Assembly (NCBI GenBank): GCA_029907715.1
Contig: JARYLI010000005.1
Location: 1 to 64,000 of the forward strand
Reading direction: 5' to 3'
Source of the DNA: Methanothrix sp.
Lineage (GTDB): Archaea; Halobacteriota; Methanosarcinia; Methanotrichales; Methanotrichaceae
DNA length: 64,000 nt
Positions 34,732 through 43,189 of the stretch are shown here, one piece after another; positions within the stretch are counted from its first letter, which is position 1, and each line of letters opens with the position of its first letter. The notes beneath the pieces were generated by a model, which saw only the letters and a program-made list of their open reading frames with translations, did no database searches and had not been told where the DNA came from. The position numbers and the translations under genes are program-made.

Positions 34732-36009
34732 TCAGAGAAGCTGGCTGAGGTGAGGGAGGGCATTGACATACCAGAAAAGCACCATGATCCCCACTGCCAT
34801 CATTGGAATGAAGACCTTCGCCATCTCCATTCCGAACTCCCTGCTGCCCATGATGAATGCGATTGATAGCTTTAGCGCAGTGTTCGTTATCGCTGCGAGC
34901 ATTATGGCGATGACCGCGGTCTCGCTGCTGATGCTCCCTGCTGCAAGCGTCGCCATTGCAAGAACAACAGCATCAACATCCGCCAGCCCGGAGATCACAC
35001 CCGCCGCGTAGCTTCCGGTCTCCCCCAGTGAGATGGATGCGAGCTTTGTGACAAAGAGTATGAAGGCGAAGAGCACGCCGAACTTCAGCGCGGGAATCAA
35101 TCTGAACGGATCCTTGTGCGCTACACGGCTCTCGATCGGTGCGGCATTCTTTCTGAGAACATACGCCAGAACCACGCCGACTACCGCCATTGCTGCGAGC
35201 TGGGCTGAGAGTGGCAGAAGCAGCTCCACGTTGACAAGCATAACTATCAGAAGTATTCGAGGGAACATCGTGCAGCTTGCCAGGGTTGTGGCGAAGACAG
35301 CAGATGCCAGCGACTGGCTTCTCGCCCTCACCTCTGATGCCATGCTCATCGTGACAGCGGTGCTGGAGACAATACCGCCAAGAATTCCTGTGAGCGTGAT
35401 CCCCCGATCATCTCCAAGCACTCTTATGAGAATGTAGCCCACATAGCTTATCAGGCTCACAAGAACGACCATCATCCATATCCTTCTCGGATTCAGAACC
35501 TCAAGGGGATCCAGCGCCCGGTCGGGCAGAAGGGGGAGTATCACAAGCGCCACAAGCCCCATCTTGAGCGTGTCGAGCAGCTCTGTATCGCTGATCGCCT
35601 CGACGTATCTGTGGACTGTCTTCCTGATGGCCAGAGTCCAAGTGACGAGAATCGAGAGGGCAACCGCCAGAAGCATGCTCTCCTCGAAGCAGCAGAGCGC
35701 TCCAAGGAGAAATGTGATCGCAGCAGCGACAGCGGATGTGAAATCGAGCCATCCAATGATCCTGGATGCTGTGGCATATCCTGTTCCCACAAGTATGAGA
35801 AAGCCGGCATATGCAACCACAATAAACAGATCACCGAAGATCTCCGAGAGGCTGGCCGCAAGAGCGCCCAGAAGCGCTATGAGCACGAACGTGCGGAGGC
35901 CGGCCACGCCCCTGGTTTTGTCCTCTACGATTCTTTTCTGGCGCTCGACTCCTATCAGCGCTCCGATGATCATGGCCATTACGAAGGGATAGAGGTCTGC
36001 GAACTCCAT
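34732..36009 (-). CDS. MgtC/DUF4010 family membrane protein
   Basis: A 425-residue protein starting at ATG 36009 (MEFADLYPF); upstream in-frame codons do not look coding. The N-terminal MgtC-like part has GALIGVERQ and TRGVAGLRTFVLIALLGAL. The C-terminal DUF4010 part has repeated Gly/Ala-rich helices, including AGVISGLADVDAV and ISSETAVIAIMLAAI. About 12 transmembrane helices. The family is linked to metal or pH homeostasis but the function is unknown. Confidence 0.85.
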   Translation of the reverse strand: MEFADLYPFVMAMIIGALIGVERQKRIVEDKTRGVAGLRTFVLIALLGALAASLSEIFGDLFIVVAYAGFLILVGTGYATASRIIGWLDFTSAVAAAITFLLGALCCFEESMLLAVALSILVTWTLAIRKTVHRYVEAISDTELLDTLKMGLVALVILPLLPDRALDPLEVLNPRRIWMMVVLVSLISYVGYILIRVLGDDRGITLTGILGGIVSSTAVTMSMASEVRARSQSLASAVFATTLASCTMFPRILLIVMLVNVELLLPLSAQLAAMAVVGVVLAYVLRKNAAPIESRVAHKDPFRLIPALKFGVLFAFILFVTKLASISLGETGSYAAGVISGLADVDAVVLAMATLAAGSISSETAVIAIMLAAITNTALKLSIAFIMGSREFGMEMAKVFIPMMAVGIMVLFWYVNALPHLSQLL

Positions 36010-36220
36010 TGGATTCCAGCCATGGCTCCGTGCGTTATACAATTTCCGGTCAGATCTACAATCGATGCGACCACATGAACCCTCCAGTAGCAACTCAGTG
36101 GCTAGTGAAGAAGCAAATTGAAGAAACACCCATTCTTCCTGCATGAATGTGCTGTTTTGTCAAATGATCCTGGCGGATCCTCTCGCAACCATTATTACCC
36201 CATGCGCCAGAGCATCCAGC

Positions 36221-36880
36221 ATGATAGACCTCCATACGCACACGGTCTTCAGCGATGGTGAGCTAATTCCAGCCGAGCTACTCAGACGTGCTGAGGCGAT
36301 CGGGTACACGGCCATAGCGATAACGGATCACGTCGACTTCACGAACGTGGAGCATGTCGTCGGAAGCATGCTTAAAGTGAAGGAGATGGAGGATGCCTAC
36401 TCCCTCAAGGTGATTCCAGGGGTCGAGATAACCCATGTTCCACCGGGAAAGATAGAGCGGCTTGTGCTTCTCTCGAGAGCCCTTGGCGCTGAGATCGTGG
36501 TGGTCCATGGTGAAACCCCGGTCGAGCCGGTTGCGCATGGAACCAACAGAGCTGCGATAGAGGCCGGCGTGGATCTGCTCGCGCACCCGGGTTTCATCAC
36601 CCTGGAGGAGGCTGAGCTCGCCCGCGAGAACGATGTCGTGCTGGAGATAACATCCAGGCTGGGACACAACATCACAAACGGACATGTTGTGCGCGTTGCA
36701 AAGAAAGCAGGCGCAAAGATGGCTGTGAACACCGACACACACGATCCCGAAGACCTGATCACATCAAAGAGGGCGGTGGAGATAGCTATCGGCGCCGGAC
36801 TGACACGGGAGGAGGCTGTGGAACTGTTGAGAGACCATCCGCTGGCCTCACAGCTGGGACTTGAGCGCTCCGGCATCTGA
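36221..36880 (+). CDS. PHP-domain phosphoesterase
   Basis: A 219-residue protein beginning MIDLHTHTVFSDGE, the metal motif at the PHP N-terminus; the ATG at 36221 fits the family. Other ligands: ITDHVDF, PGVEITH, VVHGE, LAHPGF and NTDTHDPED. It is a small trinuclear-metal phosphatase of the histidinol-phosphatase-like/YcdX type. The substrate is not clear from context. Confidence 0.88.
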   Translation: MIDLHTHTVFSDGELIPAELLRRAEAIGYTAIAITDHVDFTNVEHVVGSMLKVKEMEDAYSLKVIPGVEITHVPPGKIERLVLLSRALGAEIVVVHGETPVEPVAHGTNRAAIEAGVDLLAHPGFITLEEAELARENDVVLEITSRLGHNITNGHVVRVAKKAGAKMAVNTDTHDPEDLITSKRAVEIAIGAGLTREEAVELLRDHPLASQLGLERSGI

Positions 36881-36900
36881 TGCATTTCTGGCGCTTCATC

Positions 36901-37479
36901 TCAGCGCTGCCTGAGTCGCTCTATGGTCTCCCTGACCGCCTTCTGGACTATCGGGCTCTCATCGCTTATGCTTTCCAGGTGGCTGATGACCTTCGGGTCG
37001 CCTATAAGCCCCAGAGCTCTTGTCACATGATACCTGACCTTCCAGCTTGTATCTTTCAGCATTGGAATCAGCGGCTCGACAGCCCTCGGATCGCCGATGC
37101 TGCCGAGAGCGCATGCTGCGTTCAGCCTCACATCCTGGCTCATGTCATTGAGAACCCCGATGAGCGCCTCCACCGCCCTGCGATCGCCTATGCTCCCAAG
37201 GGCCCAGGCAGCGTTCCATCTCACAAGAGCGTTCGCATCGGTCAGGGCTCTGCTCAGCGGCTCCACCGCCCTGGAGTCTTTGATCTTCCCCAGCGCCTCC
37301 GCGGCCTCTGATCTCACGCTCGCATCCACATCGAGAAGCGCATCGATCAGGGGCCCCACCGCTTTCGGGTCGCCGATCTTACCGAGCGCCTCCGCGGCCC
37401 GCGCCCGGACCGTGGAGCTGTCGTCCTTCAGATCTTTTATGAACCTATCGACCTTTTCAGCATCAGCTCTCAGCGGCAT
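36901..37479 (-). CDS. HEAT-repeat (PBS-lyase-type) protein
   Basis: A 192-residue protein with five to six tandem 31-residue HEAT-like repeats, each with the pattern '[20 protein letters not shown]....VR'. No signal peptide. These repeats form a protein-binding solenoid. No neighbour suggests its partner. Confidence 0.9.
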   Translation of the reverse strand: MPLRADAEKVDRFIKDLKDDSSTVRARAAEALGKIGDPKAVGPLIDALLDVDASVRSEAAEALGKIKDSRAVEPLSRALTDANALVRWNAAWALGSIGDRRAVEALIGVLNDMSQDVRLNAACALGSIGDPRAVEPLIPMLKDTSWKVRYHVTRALGLIGDPKVISHLESISDESPIVQKAVRETIERLRQR

Positions 37480-37569
37480 GATGACACCCCAGATCAGCTT
37501 TCAGTCGATGTATTTAAGAGAAACTCTGCAGGTCGCGGTGTATCAGATGGGCGGATGCCCTGAGGCATA

Positions 37570-37579
37570 CTTTTAAAAG
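37570..37579 (+). promoter_or_regulatory. TATA box of a leaderless gene
   Basis: CTTTTAAAAG ends 22 bases before the ATG at 37602, so the lamin-tail gene is likely transcribed without a leader. Confidence 0.5.
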
Positions 37580-37601
37580 CCACGGCCGGTTACTTGCAAC
37601 C

Positions 37602-38060
37602 ATGAGATCTGTTATTATCATGATTGCACTTCTCTCGTGCTGCAGCGCAGCAGGTGTGCTCCTGAACGAGGTGGAGCTCGGCCCGCCGGAGGGATCGAGC
37701 GAGTGGGTTGAGCTCTACAACCCTGGGAACGAGAGCGTCGTGATCGGCGGATGGTGCGTGCGAATAATAGATGAAAGCTGGATTGGCGAGATTCGTCTGC
37801 CGGATAACGCCCTGATCGAGCCGCACGGCTTCTATGTCGCACTTGGCAGGAAGGAGTGGATGCACAACAGCAGCGGCGTGGTTCAGCTCATCGATGATAC
37901 CGGGAATGTCGTGGATGAGTCACCTCTTAGAAGAGACACGCTCAAGAACGAGATGACATGGGGGAGGTACCCTGACGGGCGCGACACAGACACGGCAGGC
38001 GACTGGGGATACATGATGGGCACGATGGGCGCGCCAAACACGATATCAGCCAAAGCATAG
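37602..38060 (+). CDS. Small secreted lamin-tail-domain protein
   Basis: A 152-residue protein with a short signal peptide (MRSVIIMIALLSCCSAAG). The remainder is a single lamin-tail Ig-like domain: LLNEVELGPPEGSSEWVELYNPG, then IGGWCVRIID, ALIEPHGFYVALG and VVQLIDDTGNVVDE strands. LTD domains in prokaryotes occur on secreted nucleases and surface proteins; here there is no catalytic partner domain. It is probably an extracellular binding module. Confidence 0.85.
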   Translation: MRSVIIMIALLSCCSAAGVLLNEVELGPPEGSSEWVELYNPGNESVVIGGWCVRIIDESWIGEIRLPDNALIEPHGFYVALGRKEWMHNSSGVVQLIDDTGNVVDESPLRRDTLKNEMTWGRYPDGRDTDTAGDWGYMMGTMGAPNTISAKA

Positions 38061-38376
38061 ATCAGGACTCATCCTGAAGACGATGCCCTCGCTGAGTTCT
38101 GAATGCACGTATCAGGCCAGGACTGTGAATATCAACTGATCTGACACAAGACGGTGCTTTCGTAGTGAGGACTTACGTATCGTATTCACTCTTATGTGCT
38201 TAGCAACTCGGATGCTGTGCAGGCGGGTTGCTGGAAACACTCATTTTAGGAGAACATCGGAAGGCCAATTTATCGGATAGAGACAAGAAATATATTAATA
38301 TAAATGTTTGAAGTGGCCATTAGGAGCCTGCAGGATTCCCGGATGATGATGTGCGATACAGCGAGCTGAAGGGTCA
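38061..38376. other. Intergenic region with a truncated family-A copy
   Basis: A 60-base fragment at about 38188-38247 (minus orientation) matches the tail half of family A (CTCTTATGTGCTTAGCAACT and GTTGCTGGAAACACTCAT). The rest has no visible gene. A 9-base inverted pair TGGCCATTA/TAATGGCCA (38314-38322 and 38398-38406) brackets the promoter of the next gene. Confidence 0.5.
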
Positions 38377-38386
38377 CTATAAATAG
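38377..38386 (+). promoter_or_regulatory. TATA box of the DUF3795 gene
   Basis: CTATAAATAG lies 24-33 bases before the ATG, predicting a leaderless transcript. It lies inside a 9-bp inverted repeat pair (TGGCCATTA/TAATGGCCA) that may be an operator. Confidence 0.5.
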
Positions 38387-38409
38387 ATCGTGGATGTAAT
38401 GGCCATTGC

Positions 38410-38859
38410 ATGAGTGATGCATCAGATGAGAGCAAGGTCCGGGTAGGTCCCTGCGGGATCATCTGCAGTGCCTGTCCCCTTGGAAGTTGTGCTGTCGCTG
38501 AGTCTGCTGCGACTCTAAAGCAGCACATTAAGAACTACAAGATTCCAGAGTGGTCGCACTTTGTTCCTGAAGGCGAGGAGCTGAAGTGGGATGAAGTCGA
38601 TTTGGCCTTAAACTGGATGGCGAAATATGCTCGATGCGCAGGTTGCGAGAGCGGTGGAGGTCCGCCGGACTGCCCGATCAGGCGCTGTGCACAGGATAGG
38701 GGTTATGATATGTGCAGCTCATGTGATGATCTTGAATCCTGCACAAAGTTCGACTGGCTGAAGGAGCATGGATCGATTATGAAGGCTGCACTAAAGGAGA
38801 ACAGGTGCAGATCAAAGGAGGAGTATGCTCTTGCAATGGCGGGCAGGATGAAAATTTAG
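38410..38859 (+). CDS. DUF3795 cysteine-rich protein
   Basis: A 149-residue protein. The N-terminus GPCGIICSACPLG and the later CAGCESG..PDCPIRRCA and CSSCDDLESC motifs match DUF3795, a family with 10 or more conserved cysteines. Such proteins are common in anaerobes and probably bind iron-sulfur clusters or zinc; function unknown. It stands alone in an element-rich stretch. Confidence 0.85.
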   Translation: MSDASDESKVRVGPCGIICSACPLGSCAVAESAATLKQHIKNYKIPEWSHFVPEGEELKWDEVDLALNWMAKYARCAGCESGGGPPDCPIRRCAQDRGYDMCSSCDDLESCTKFDWLKEHGSIMKAALKENRCRSKEEYALAMAGRMKI

Positions 38860-38903
38860 CACTGTCCGTATGATACTTACTCACAGGTGCATTGGTCTGG
38901 CCA

Positions 38904-39006
38904 TGCGCTCGTTTCGACTTATCTTCGACGCAGTCGAAGGCATGACGGGTGAGTGCCTCCAGAAGCCAGCTGGCACGAACCCCAGGCTGCTGAGCACGCG
39001 AGAGCG
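38904..39006 (+). mobile_element. Family-A MITE-like element, degenerate fragment
   Basis: Matches the middle and right part of family A: GCGCTCGTTTCGACTTATC, TTCGACGCAGTCGAAG, GAGTGC, and a decayed right end (CTGCTGAGCACGCGAGAGCG). The left end is missing. Confidence 0.6.
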
Positions 39007-39032
39007 ATGATTTAAATATTTTGTTGCCAGTT

Positions 39033-39873
39033 ATGGGTGCAGATGAGATGCTTTTCAGAGCACTGAAGCCCAAGCTTGTTTTATTTGCTCTGTCACTGTT
39101 CGTGATGGTCATCTGTGCTTCAGCCATGGACCCGGGTTAATGGCTTGAAAAAGGCGATGAGTTTGTTGAAAACGGCTCATACGAAGAAGCGCTTGAGATG
39201 TATGGGAATTCGATTCGTATCGATCCCGATAACCTGGATGCCTGGGAGGCAGGGCCACGGTTTTCGGTTTGCTGGAGAGGCAGGCCTGGATGAATGTCCT
39301 TAACCTCAGCGAGAATAGGGTGATGGATAATCCGGACGATGCCAGAGCATGGCAGGCACGTGCCGTCGCTCTCATGTGGCTTGGCAGAACTGAAGAAGCA
39401 GATCTGTCCCGGAATAAGGCCCTTGAGGTCTATGAGCGGGAGGCCAGAATGATCCAGAAAATGCAACCGCCTGGTTCTACAGGGCAGAGCTCACTCCCAA
39501 CCGGACAGAAGCCCTGCAGTACTACAGCAAAGTGATCGAGCTGAACGGCTCCATGAAGATGGCTGCCCTGCTAACGAAGAGCAACATACTTCTGAATCTG
39601 GGGAGATCGGAGGAGGCACTTACCGCCATCAACAAAGCCATTGACCTCGATCCGAATAACACACGCGGGTGGGAAGAGAAAGCCATAACATGTTATCTCC
39701 TCGGAAGATATAACGAATCACTTGCAGCATATGAAAGGATAATCGAGCTGAGATCTGGAAATGTTCCTGCCTGGGTGTGGAAGGGCAGGGGTGATGCTCT
39801 CAAGGCGCTGGGCCGCCAGGCGGAGGCAGAGACTGATTACGTCAGGGCAAGGGGACTGAGGTATCTGGTATGA
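39033..39873 (+). pseudogene. Broken secreted TPR-repeat protein gene
   Basis: The reading begins at ATG 39033 (or 39048) with a signal peptide (LVLFALSLFVMVICASA). It then meets an in-frame TAA at about 39138, after which coding similarity continues (WLEKGDEFVENGSYEEALEMY, a TPR unit). The frame shifts near 39245, again near 39455, and ends with a third segment (LTAINKAIDLDPNNTRGWEEKA..., two TPRs) to 39873. One stop and two shifts break what would have been a secreted protein of about 275 residues with about six TPRs. A TATA-like ATTTAAATATT remains at 39009-39020. The stop is TAA, so recoding as pyrrolysine is excluded. Confidence 0.85.
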
Positions 39874-39884
39874 CATGAGTTGAA

Positions 39885-39926
39885 GGTGAGTTCTCCCGTC
39901 CTGAAGGACGGGGTTTCCTGCTTCGT
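39885..39926 (+). mobile_element. Possible IS200/IS605-type terminal hairpin remnant
   Basis: CCCGTCC-TGAA-GGACGGG is a perfect 7-bp stem with a tetraloop, followed by GTTTCCTGCTTC. This hairpin type is common at ends of IS200/IS605 (TnpB) elements in archaea. No tnpA or tnpB is near, so it would be a relic or a PATE-like element. Confidence 0.4.
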
Positions 39927-40185
39927 GGATCTGGCCATTTGACATAGCACCCTAAAAGCGCTTGATGAGACTTCCCTGATCGTCCAGGTAGCCGGATTCG
40001 CGGATGAGATGCATTTTCGATCGAGCATTTTGGGTCACGGGGGCGTTTTCATCCTTTGGGACGCCTCTGCTGTTGCATGCGGGGTTTACAGCTGCCACGT
40101 CGTACCTTCCTAAGCTGCCAAACATATAAAGAACGAACCGTTAATGCGAAATAGGGTCTGTGCCAGACCAGCGGGTGGTCGACCC
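39927..40185. other. Intergenic region with a decayed family-A tail
   Basis: At about 40106-40135 a stretch (AAGCTGCCAAACATATAAAG) resembles the right end of family A copy 6. No other feature is seen. Confidence 0.35.
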
Positions 40186-40992
40186 ATGACAGAATGCTAC
40201 GTTCACGGCTACTCAGATCGTGAGGCTGAGCGGCTATCAGACCAGGCCGCAACACTCGCACATCTGCTCCACTTTGATACAGCATATCAGGGAGGGCGTC
40301 TGGTCCTTGAGGCAGGCTGCGGTACCGGCTCGCAATCCAGGATCCTTGCCGCATCCAGCCCACATGCTGTAATAATCTCGCTGGACATATCCAGGAGTTC
40401 CCTTATGAGAGCAGAAGCTGAGCTGAAGAATCTCAATGCTGCAAACATCAGGCTGCTCCAAGCAGATATATTTCGCTTGCCGTTCGATGATGAGACATTT
40501 GATGACATCTTCGTCTGCTTCCTTTTAGAGCACCTCAAGGAGCCAGATGTGGCGCTCGCAGAGCTGTACAGAGTTCTCAAGAAGGGCGGCACTATAACCG
40601 TGATCGAAGGAGATCACGGATCCTGCTACTTTTATCCAGAGACCCCTGAGGCACTCAGGGTATGGCACTGTCTCATCGATGTACAGGCATCGATCGGCTG
40701 CAACTCACTCATAGGCCGGCAATTATATCCTCTGATCAAAGCAGCAGGCTTTACCTGCATATCCATATCCCCGCGTATGGTATATAGCGATGAGACGCAC
40801 CCCGAGATGATGGAGGGTTTTGTCAGAAGGACCATCATACCGATGGTCGAAGGTGTGAGGGACCGGGCGATCTCAACTGGCATGATAGATAGAGGGTCGT
40901 GGGATAAAGGGATTGCTGACCTATATGGCACAGCAAAGCCTCCATCCGGAACCTTCTGTTACACCTTCTTCAAGGCAAAAGCAATAAAGTGA
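40186..40992 (+). CDS. Class I SAM-dependent methyltransferase
   Basis: A 268-residue enzyme. ATG 40186 is preferred over 40144 because it gives MTECYVHGYSDREAERL, common at the start of this methyltransferase group. Motif I is VLEAGCGTGSQS, followed by SLDISRSSL, the ADIFRLPF segment and the FLLEHL motif, as in UbiE/COQ5-like Methyltransf_11 proteins. The acceptor is unknown. Confidence 0.85.
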   Translation: MTECYVHGYSDREAERLSDQAATLAHLLHFDTAYQGGRLVLEAGCGTGSQSRILAASSPHAVIISLDISRSSLMRAEAELKNLNAANIRLLQADIFRLPFDDETFDDIFVCFLLEHLKEPDVALAELYRVLKKGGTITVIEGDHGSCYFYPETPEALRVWHCLIDVQASIGCNSLIGRQLYPLIKAAGFTCISISPRMVYSDETHPEMMEGFVRRTIIPMVEGVRDRAISTGMIDRGSWDKGIADLYGTAKPPSGTFCYTFFKAKAIK

Positions 40993-41109
40993 GGACGTTC
41001 ATCACCTCATAACAACTTATTTATTCTTGATTGACGCTGAAAGTTTTGTATGAACATGAATCGTTCATGCCGGATGAGGAAGAGTGTTAGAACGTGCTCA
41101 GTTGAGAAA

Positions 41110-41233
41110 CGCTCTTACGTATTCAGCAACTTGGAGTGCATGCAGGCCGGTTGCTGAATGCACTCATTCGCTCGCCACGAGCGCACAGCGTGACTGGTGC
41201 CTCTTCGGGCAAGTTATCATATGGATATGAGCG
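41110..41233 (-). mobile_element. Family-A MITE-like element, copy 7
   Basis: A 124-bp copy in minus orientation, nearly identical to the 28.27-kb copy, with ends CGCTCTTAC and ATATGAGCG. No 8-bp duplication flanks it. It lies between the convergent methyltransferase and AhpD-like genes. Confidence 0.85.
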
Positions 41234-41260
41234 AATCAATTTTACTGAGCACCAGTACCT

Positions 41261-41698
41261 CTACTTCTTCTCATGCACCTCGCACGTCCCGATCTGGCAT
41301 GCTCTGCATATCTCCCTCTCCTCATCTAGCTCCCGGGTGGCAGTTGCGAGGACGCTCGCATTAACAAGGTTAGCCGCGAGGAACATCGCAGCAGCGATCT
41401 CCTCATCGCTTATCCCCATCCTTGACGCGACGCGGATGTGCATCTCCAGGCAGTGGCTGCATCTTATGGCAGCGCTGACAGCGATGGATATCAGCTCGAT
41501 CGTCTTCATGTCGAGCTTTGAGCTGCGCACGATCGCGTTGTTGTGAAGGACCTTTGTCACGAGAAGCTCCGGGCTGTCCTTCATGAAGTGAAATATGTAG
41601 GGCACCTCTCCGTAGAGCTTCTCGATCGTCTTCACCATATCCTCAGCAGATCTCTGAACACCCTTCTCGAGTATTTCCTTTAGCTCGTCCTCAAGCAT
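41261..41698 (-). CDS. Carboxymuconolactone-decarboxylase/AhpD-like protein, last gene of the MCR operon
   Basis: A 145-residue protein. ATG 41698 gives a family-like start (MLEDELKEIL). CSHCLEMH has the CxxC and following His of the AhpD-type thiol peroxidase/disulfide reductase fold. Two extra cysteines near the end (CRACQIGTC) suggest metal binding or an extra redox pair. It begins 4 bases after the marker-7 stop codon, so it is co-transcribed with the MCR activation genes. A redox role in MCR assembly is inference. Confidence 0.85.
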   Translation of the reverse strand: MLEDELKEILEKGVQRSAEDMVKTIEKLYGEVPYIFHFMKDSPELLVTKVLHNNAIVRSSKLDMKTIELISIAVSAAIRCSHCLEMHIRVASRMGISDEEIAAAMFLAANLVNASVLATATRELDEEREICRACQIGTCEVHEKK

Positions 41699-41702
41699 AT
41701 CC

Positions 41703-42626
41703 CTAAAACACCATCCCTGTCTCGGACTCCGGAAGAATCCTGACAAGCGTGTAGTTCTTCATCTTCGATGGCACTATCCTCGCGATCTCTTTGAGCGTGA
41801 CGCCCTCATCAAACCGCACAGCTCCTATTGCCTCGTGATACTCCTCGTATGGAAGCTTTATTCTGCATCCCGTCAGGTTCAGAGCGATCGGAAGCGGCGA
41901 GTAAGACCTCTCGATATCAGGAACCTGCTCGCGAACCGCGTCCATGACTCTCGGAGGAGACGTCGTCAGCGGATCTTTCTCTATATCCGCGCGCATCTTG
42001 TCAAGAGCTCTGCCCACTGCAGCGACGATCCTGTCAAGGTTTCCTATCTCTGTTGCCTTCTTAGACCGGTGAGCTATCCTCCCCACAGATGAGACGTACT
42101 CGAAGGCGTATGGCATCTCCCCCTTCGGGATCTCAGGCCCGCCTGTTACCACCACGGGGATGTTTATGCCCTTGTACAGCTCCTCCTTCTTGATTATGCA
42201 TTTTGCAAAGTTCCCGAAGATGAAGACCGCAGCATCATGCTCATTTATCAGAGCTGTCTCGTACTCATTTATCTGGGCTATCTCGCGCCCGACCCCCCGT
42301 GCCAGGCCGATCATGTTGCTCTTCGCTCCATTCCGCCTGAGGTACTCTGCGATATCACATGCTGTGTGCGGCAGGTGGTGTATCGCGAGGGTCGGGGTCA
42401 CAACAGCAACCTCTGTTCCGGCAAGCGGCGCCCGGGTGAGCTCTCCGCGAAGCTCCTTTGTGAGATCCTCCAGGATCCTGAGGTCCTCTGCGGGGACGAG
42501 CAGGAGCAGTATCACCTCGCTCTGCGTCACGTTCTTCTGGAGGAGGTAACCGCCAAGGTCCTCGACAAGCTCTATGACCAGATCGTGCTTGTAGACGCCG
42601 CCGGTAAACATCACAGGCTCAAGCAT
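41703..42626 (-). CDS. Methanogenesis marker protein 7 (MCR activation complex)
   Basis: A 307-residue protein starting MLEPVMFTGGVYKHDL, typical of marker 7. Known work on MCR activation places marker 7 in the complex with component A2, McrC and markers 3 and 17. Conserved features: GGYLLQKNV, ARGVGREIAQINEYE, and NLTGCRIKLPY near the C-terminus with a possible cluster-ligand cysteine. It overlaps the marker-17 gene by 8 bases. Confidence 0.93.
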   Translation of the reverse strand: MLEPVMFTGGVYKHDLVIELVEDLGGYLLQKNVTQSEVILLLLVPAEDLRILEDLTKELRGELTRAPLAGTEVAVVTPTLAIHHLPHTACDIAEYLRRNGAKSNMIGLARGVGREIAQINEYETALINEHDAAVFIFGNFAKCIIKKEELYKGINIPVVVTGGPEIPKGEMPYAFEYVSSVGRIAHRSKKATEIGNLDRIVAAVGRALDKMRADIEKDPLTTSPPRVMDAVREQVPDIERSYSPLPIALNLTGCRIKLPYEEYHEAIGAVRFDEGVTLKEIARIVPSKMKNYTLVRILPESETGMVF

Positions 42627-43188
42627 TCTCCATACCCCTCAGTTTCTCCCTGACCTCCTCGATCAGCTCCGGTGTTATCGTCTCCTCAGAGGCGATGAAG
42701 AGGAAGGAGTCCTCTGTCATCTCGTTCCTTCTGTTTCTGAAGCCTTCAGGCGCTATTCTTATCAGAGCATCAGTGAGGTCCCTTCTGAACTCCGCGTCCA
42801 CATCCGTCACAATCAGATCAGCCGGGCTAACATCGGAAGATACCGTGAGGAGGTCCCTGTCCGGCTGCTCCACCTTGTCGCGCCCGTACTTCTCCCAGAG
42901 CACCCTGAGCATATCGGCGAGATGCTCCTCTTCGTTCACCTTTACCTGATATCCCTCCTGGGTCCTGACGACATCTGCAACATCGCCAACACGCAGTGGT
43001 GGAAGCGAGCCGCGCAGCAGGCCATAGACGGCAAAATACGGTCTTTCCATATCTATGTAAACGTAAAGCCTGCCTATGGATCTGACCAGGCCTAGGTCCT
43101 GGAGTATGTCGAGTATGATCTCTCGGTACTTCGCAGCGCCGAACTCCTCTCCCGGAGCCTCCACCCTGTAGACCTCGAGAGGATCCAT
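42619..43188 (-). CDS. Methanogenesis marker protein 17 (MCR activation complex)
   Basis: A 189-residue protein. ATG 43188 (MDPLEVYRVEA) is preferred to the longer frame, whose extra 25 residues overlap the marker-15 coding sequence. Family motifs include IYMEV-like YVYIDMERPYFAVYG. It is part of the known MCR activation set. It sits between markers 15 and 7. Confidence 0.92.
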   Translation of the reverse strand: MDPLEVYRVEAPGEEFGAAKYREIILDILQDLGLVRSIGRLYVYIDMERPYFAVYGLLRGSLPPLRVGDVADVVRTQEGYQVKVNEEEHLADMLRVLWEKYGRDKVEQPDRDLLTVSSDVSPADLIVTDVDAEFRRDLTDALIRIAPEGFRNRRNEMTEDSFLFIASEETITPELIEEVREKLRGMENA

Positions 43189-43189
43189 A

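Noticed and set aside
39033-39873. Recoded (pyrrolysine) TPR gene
   Set aside because: The first internal stop is TAA, not TAG, and two frameshifts follow; decay is simpler.
19640-41233. CRISPR array
   Set aside because: The repeats are dispersed among genes over tens of kilobases, in both orientations, with target duplications and no regular spacers.
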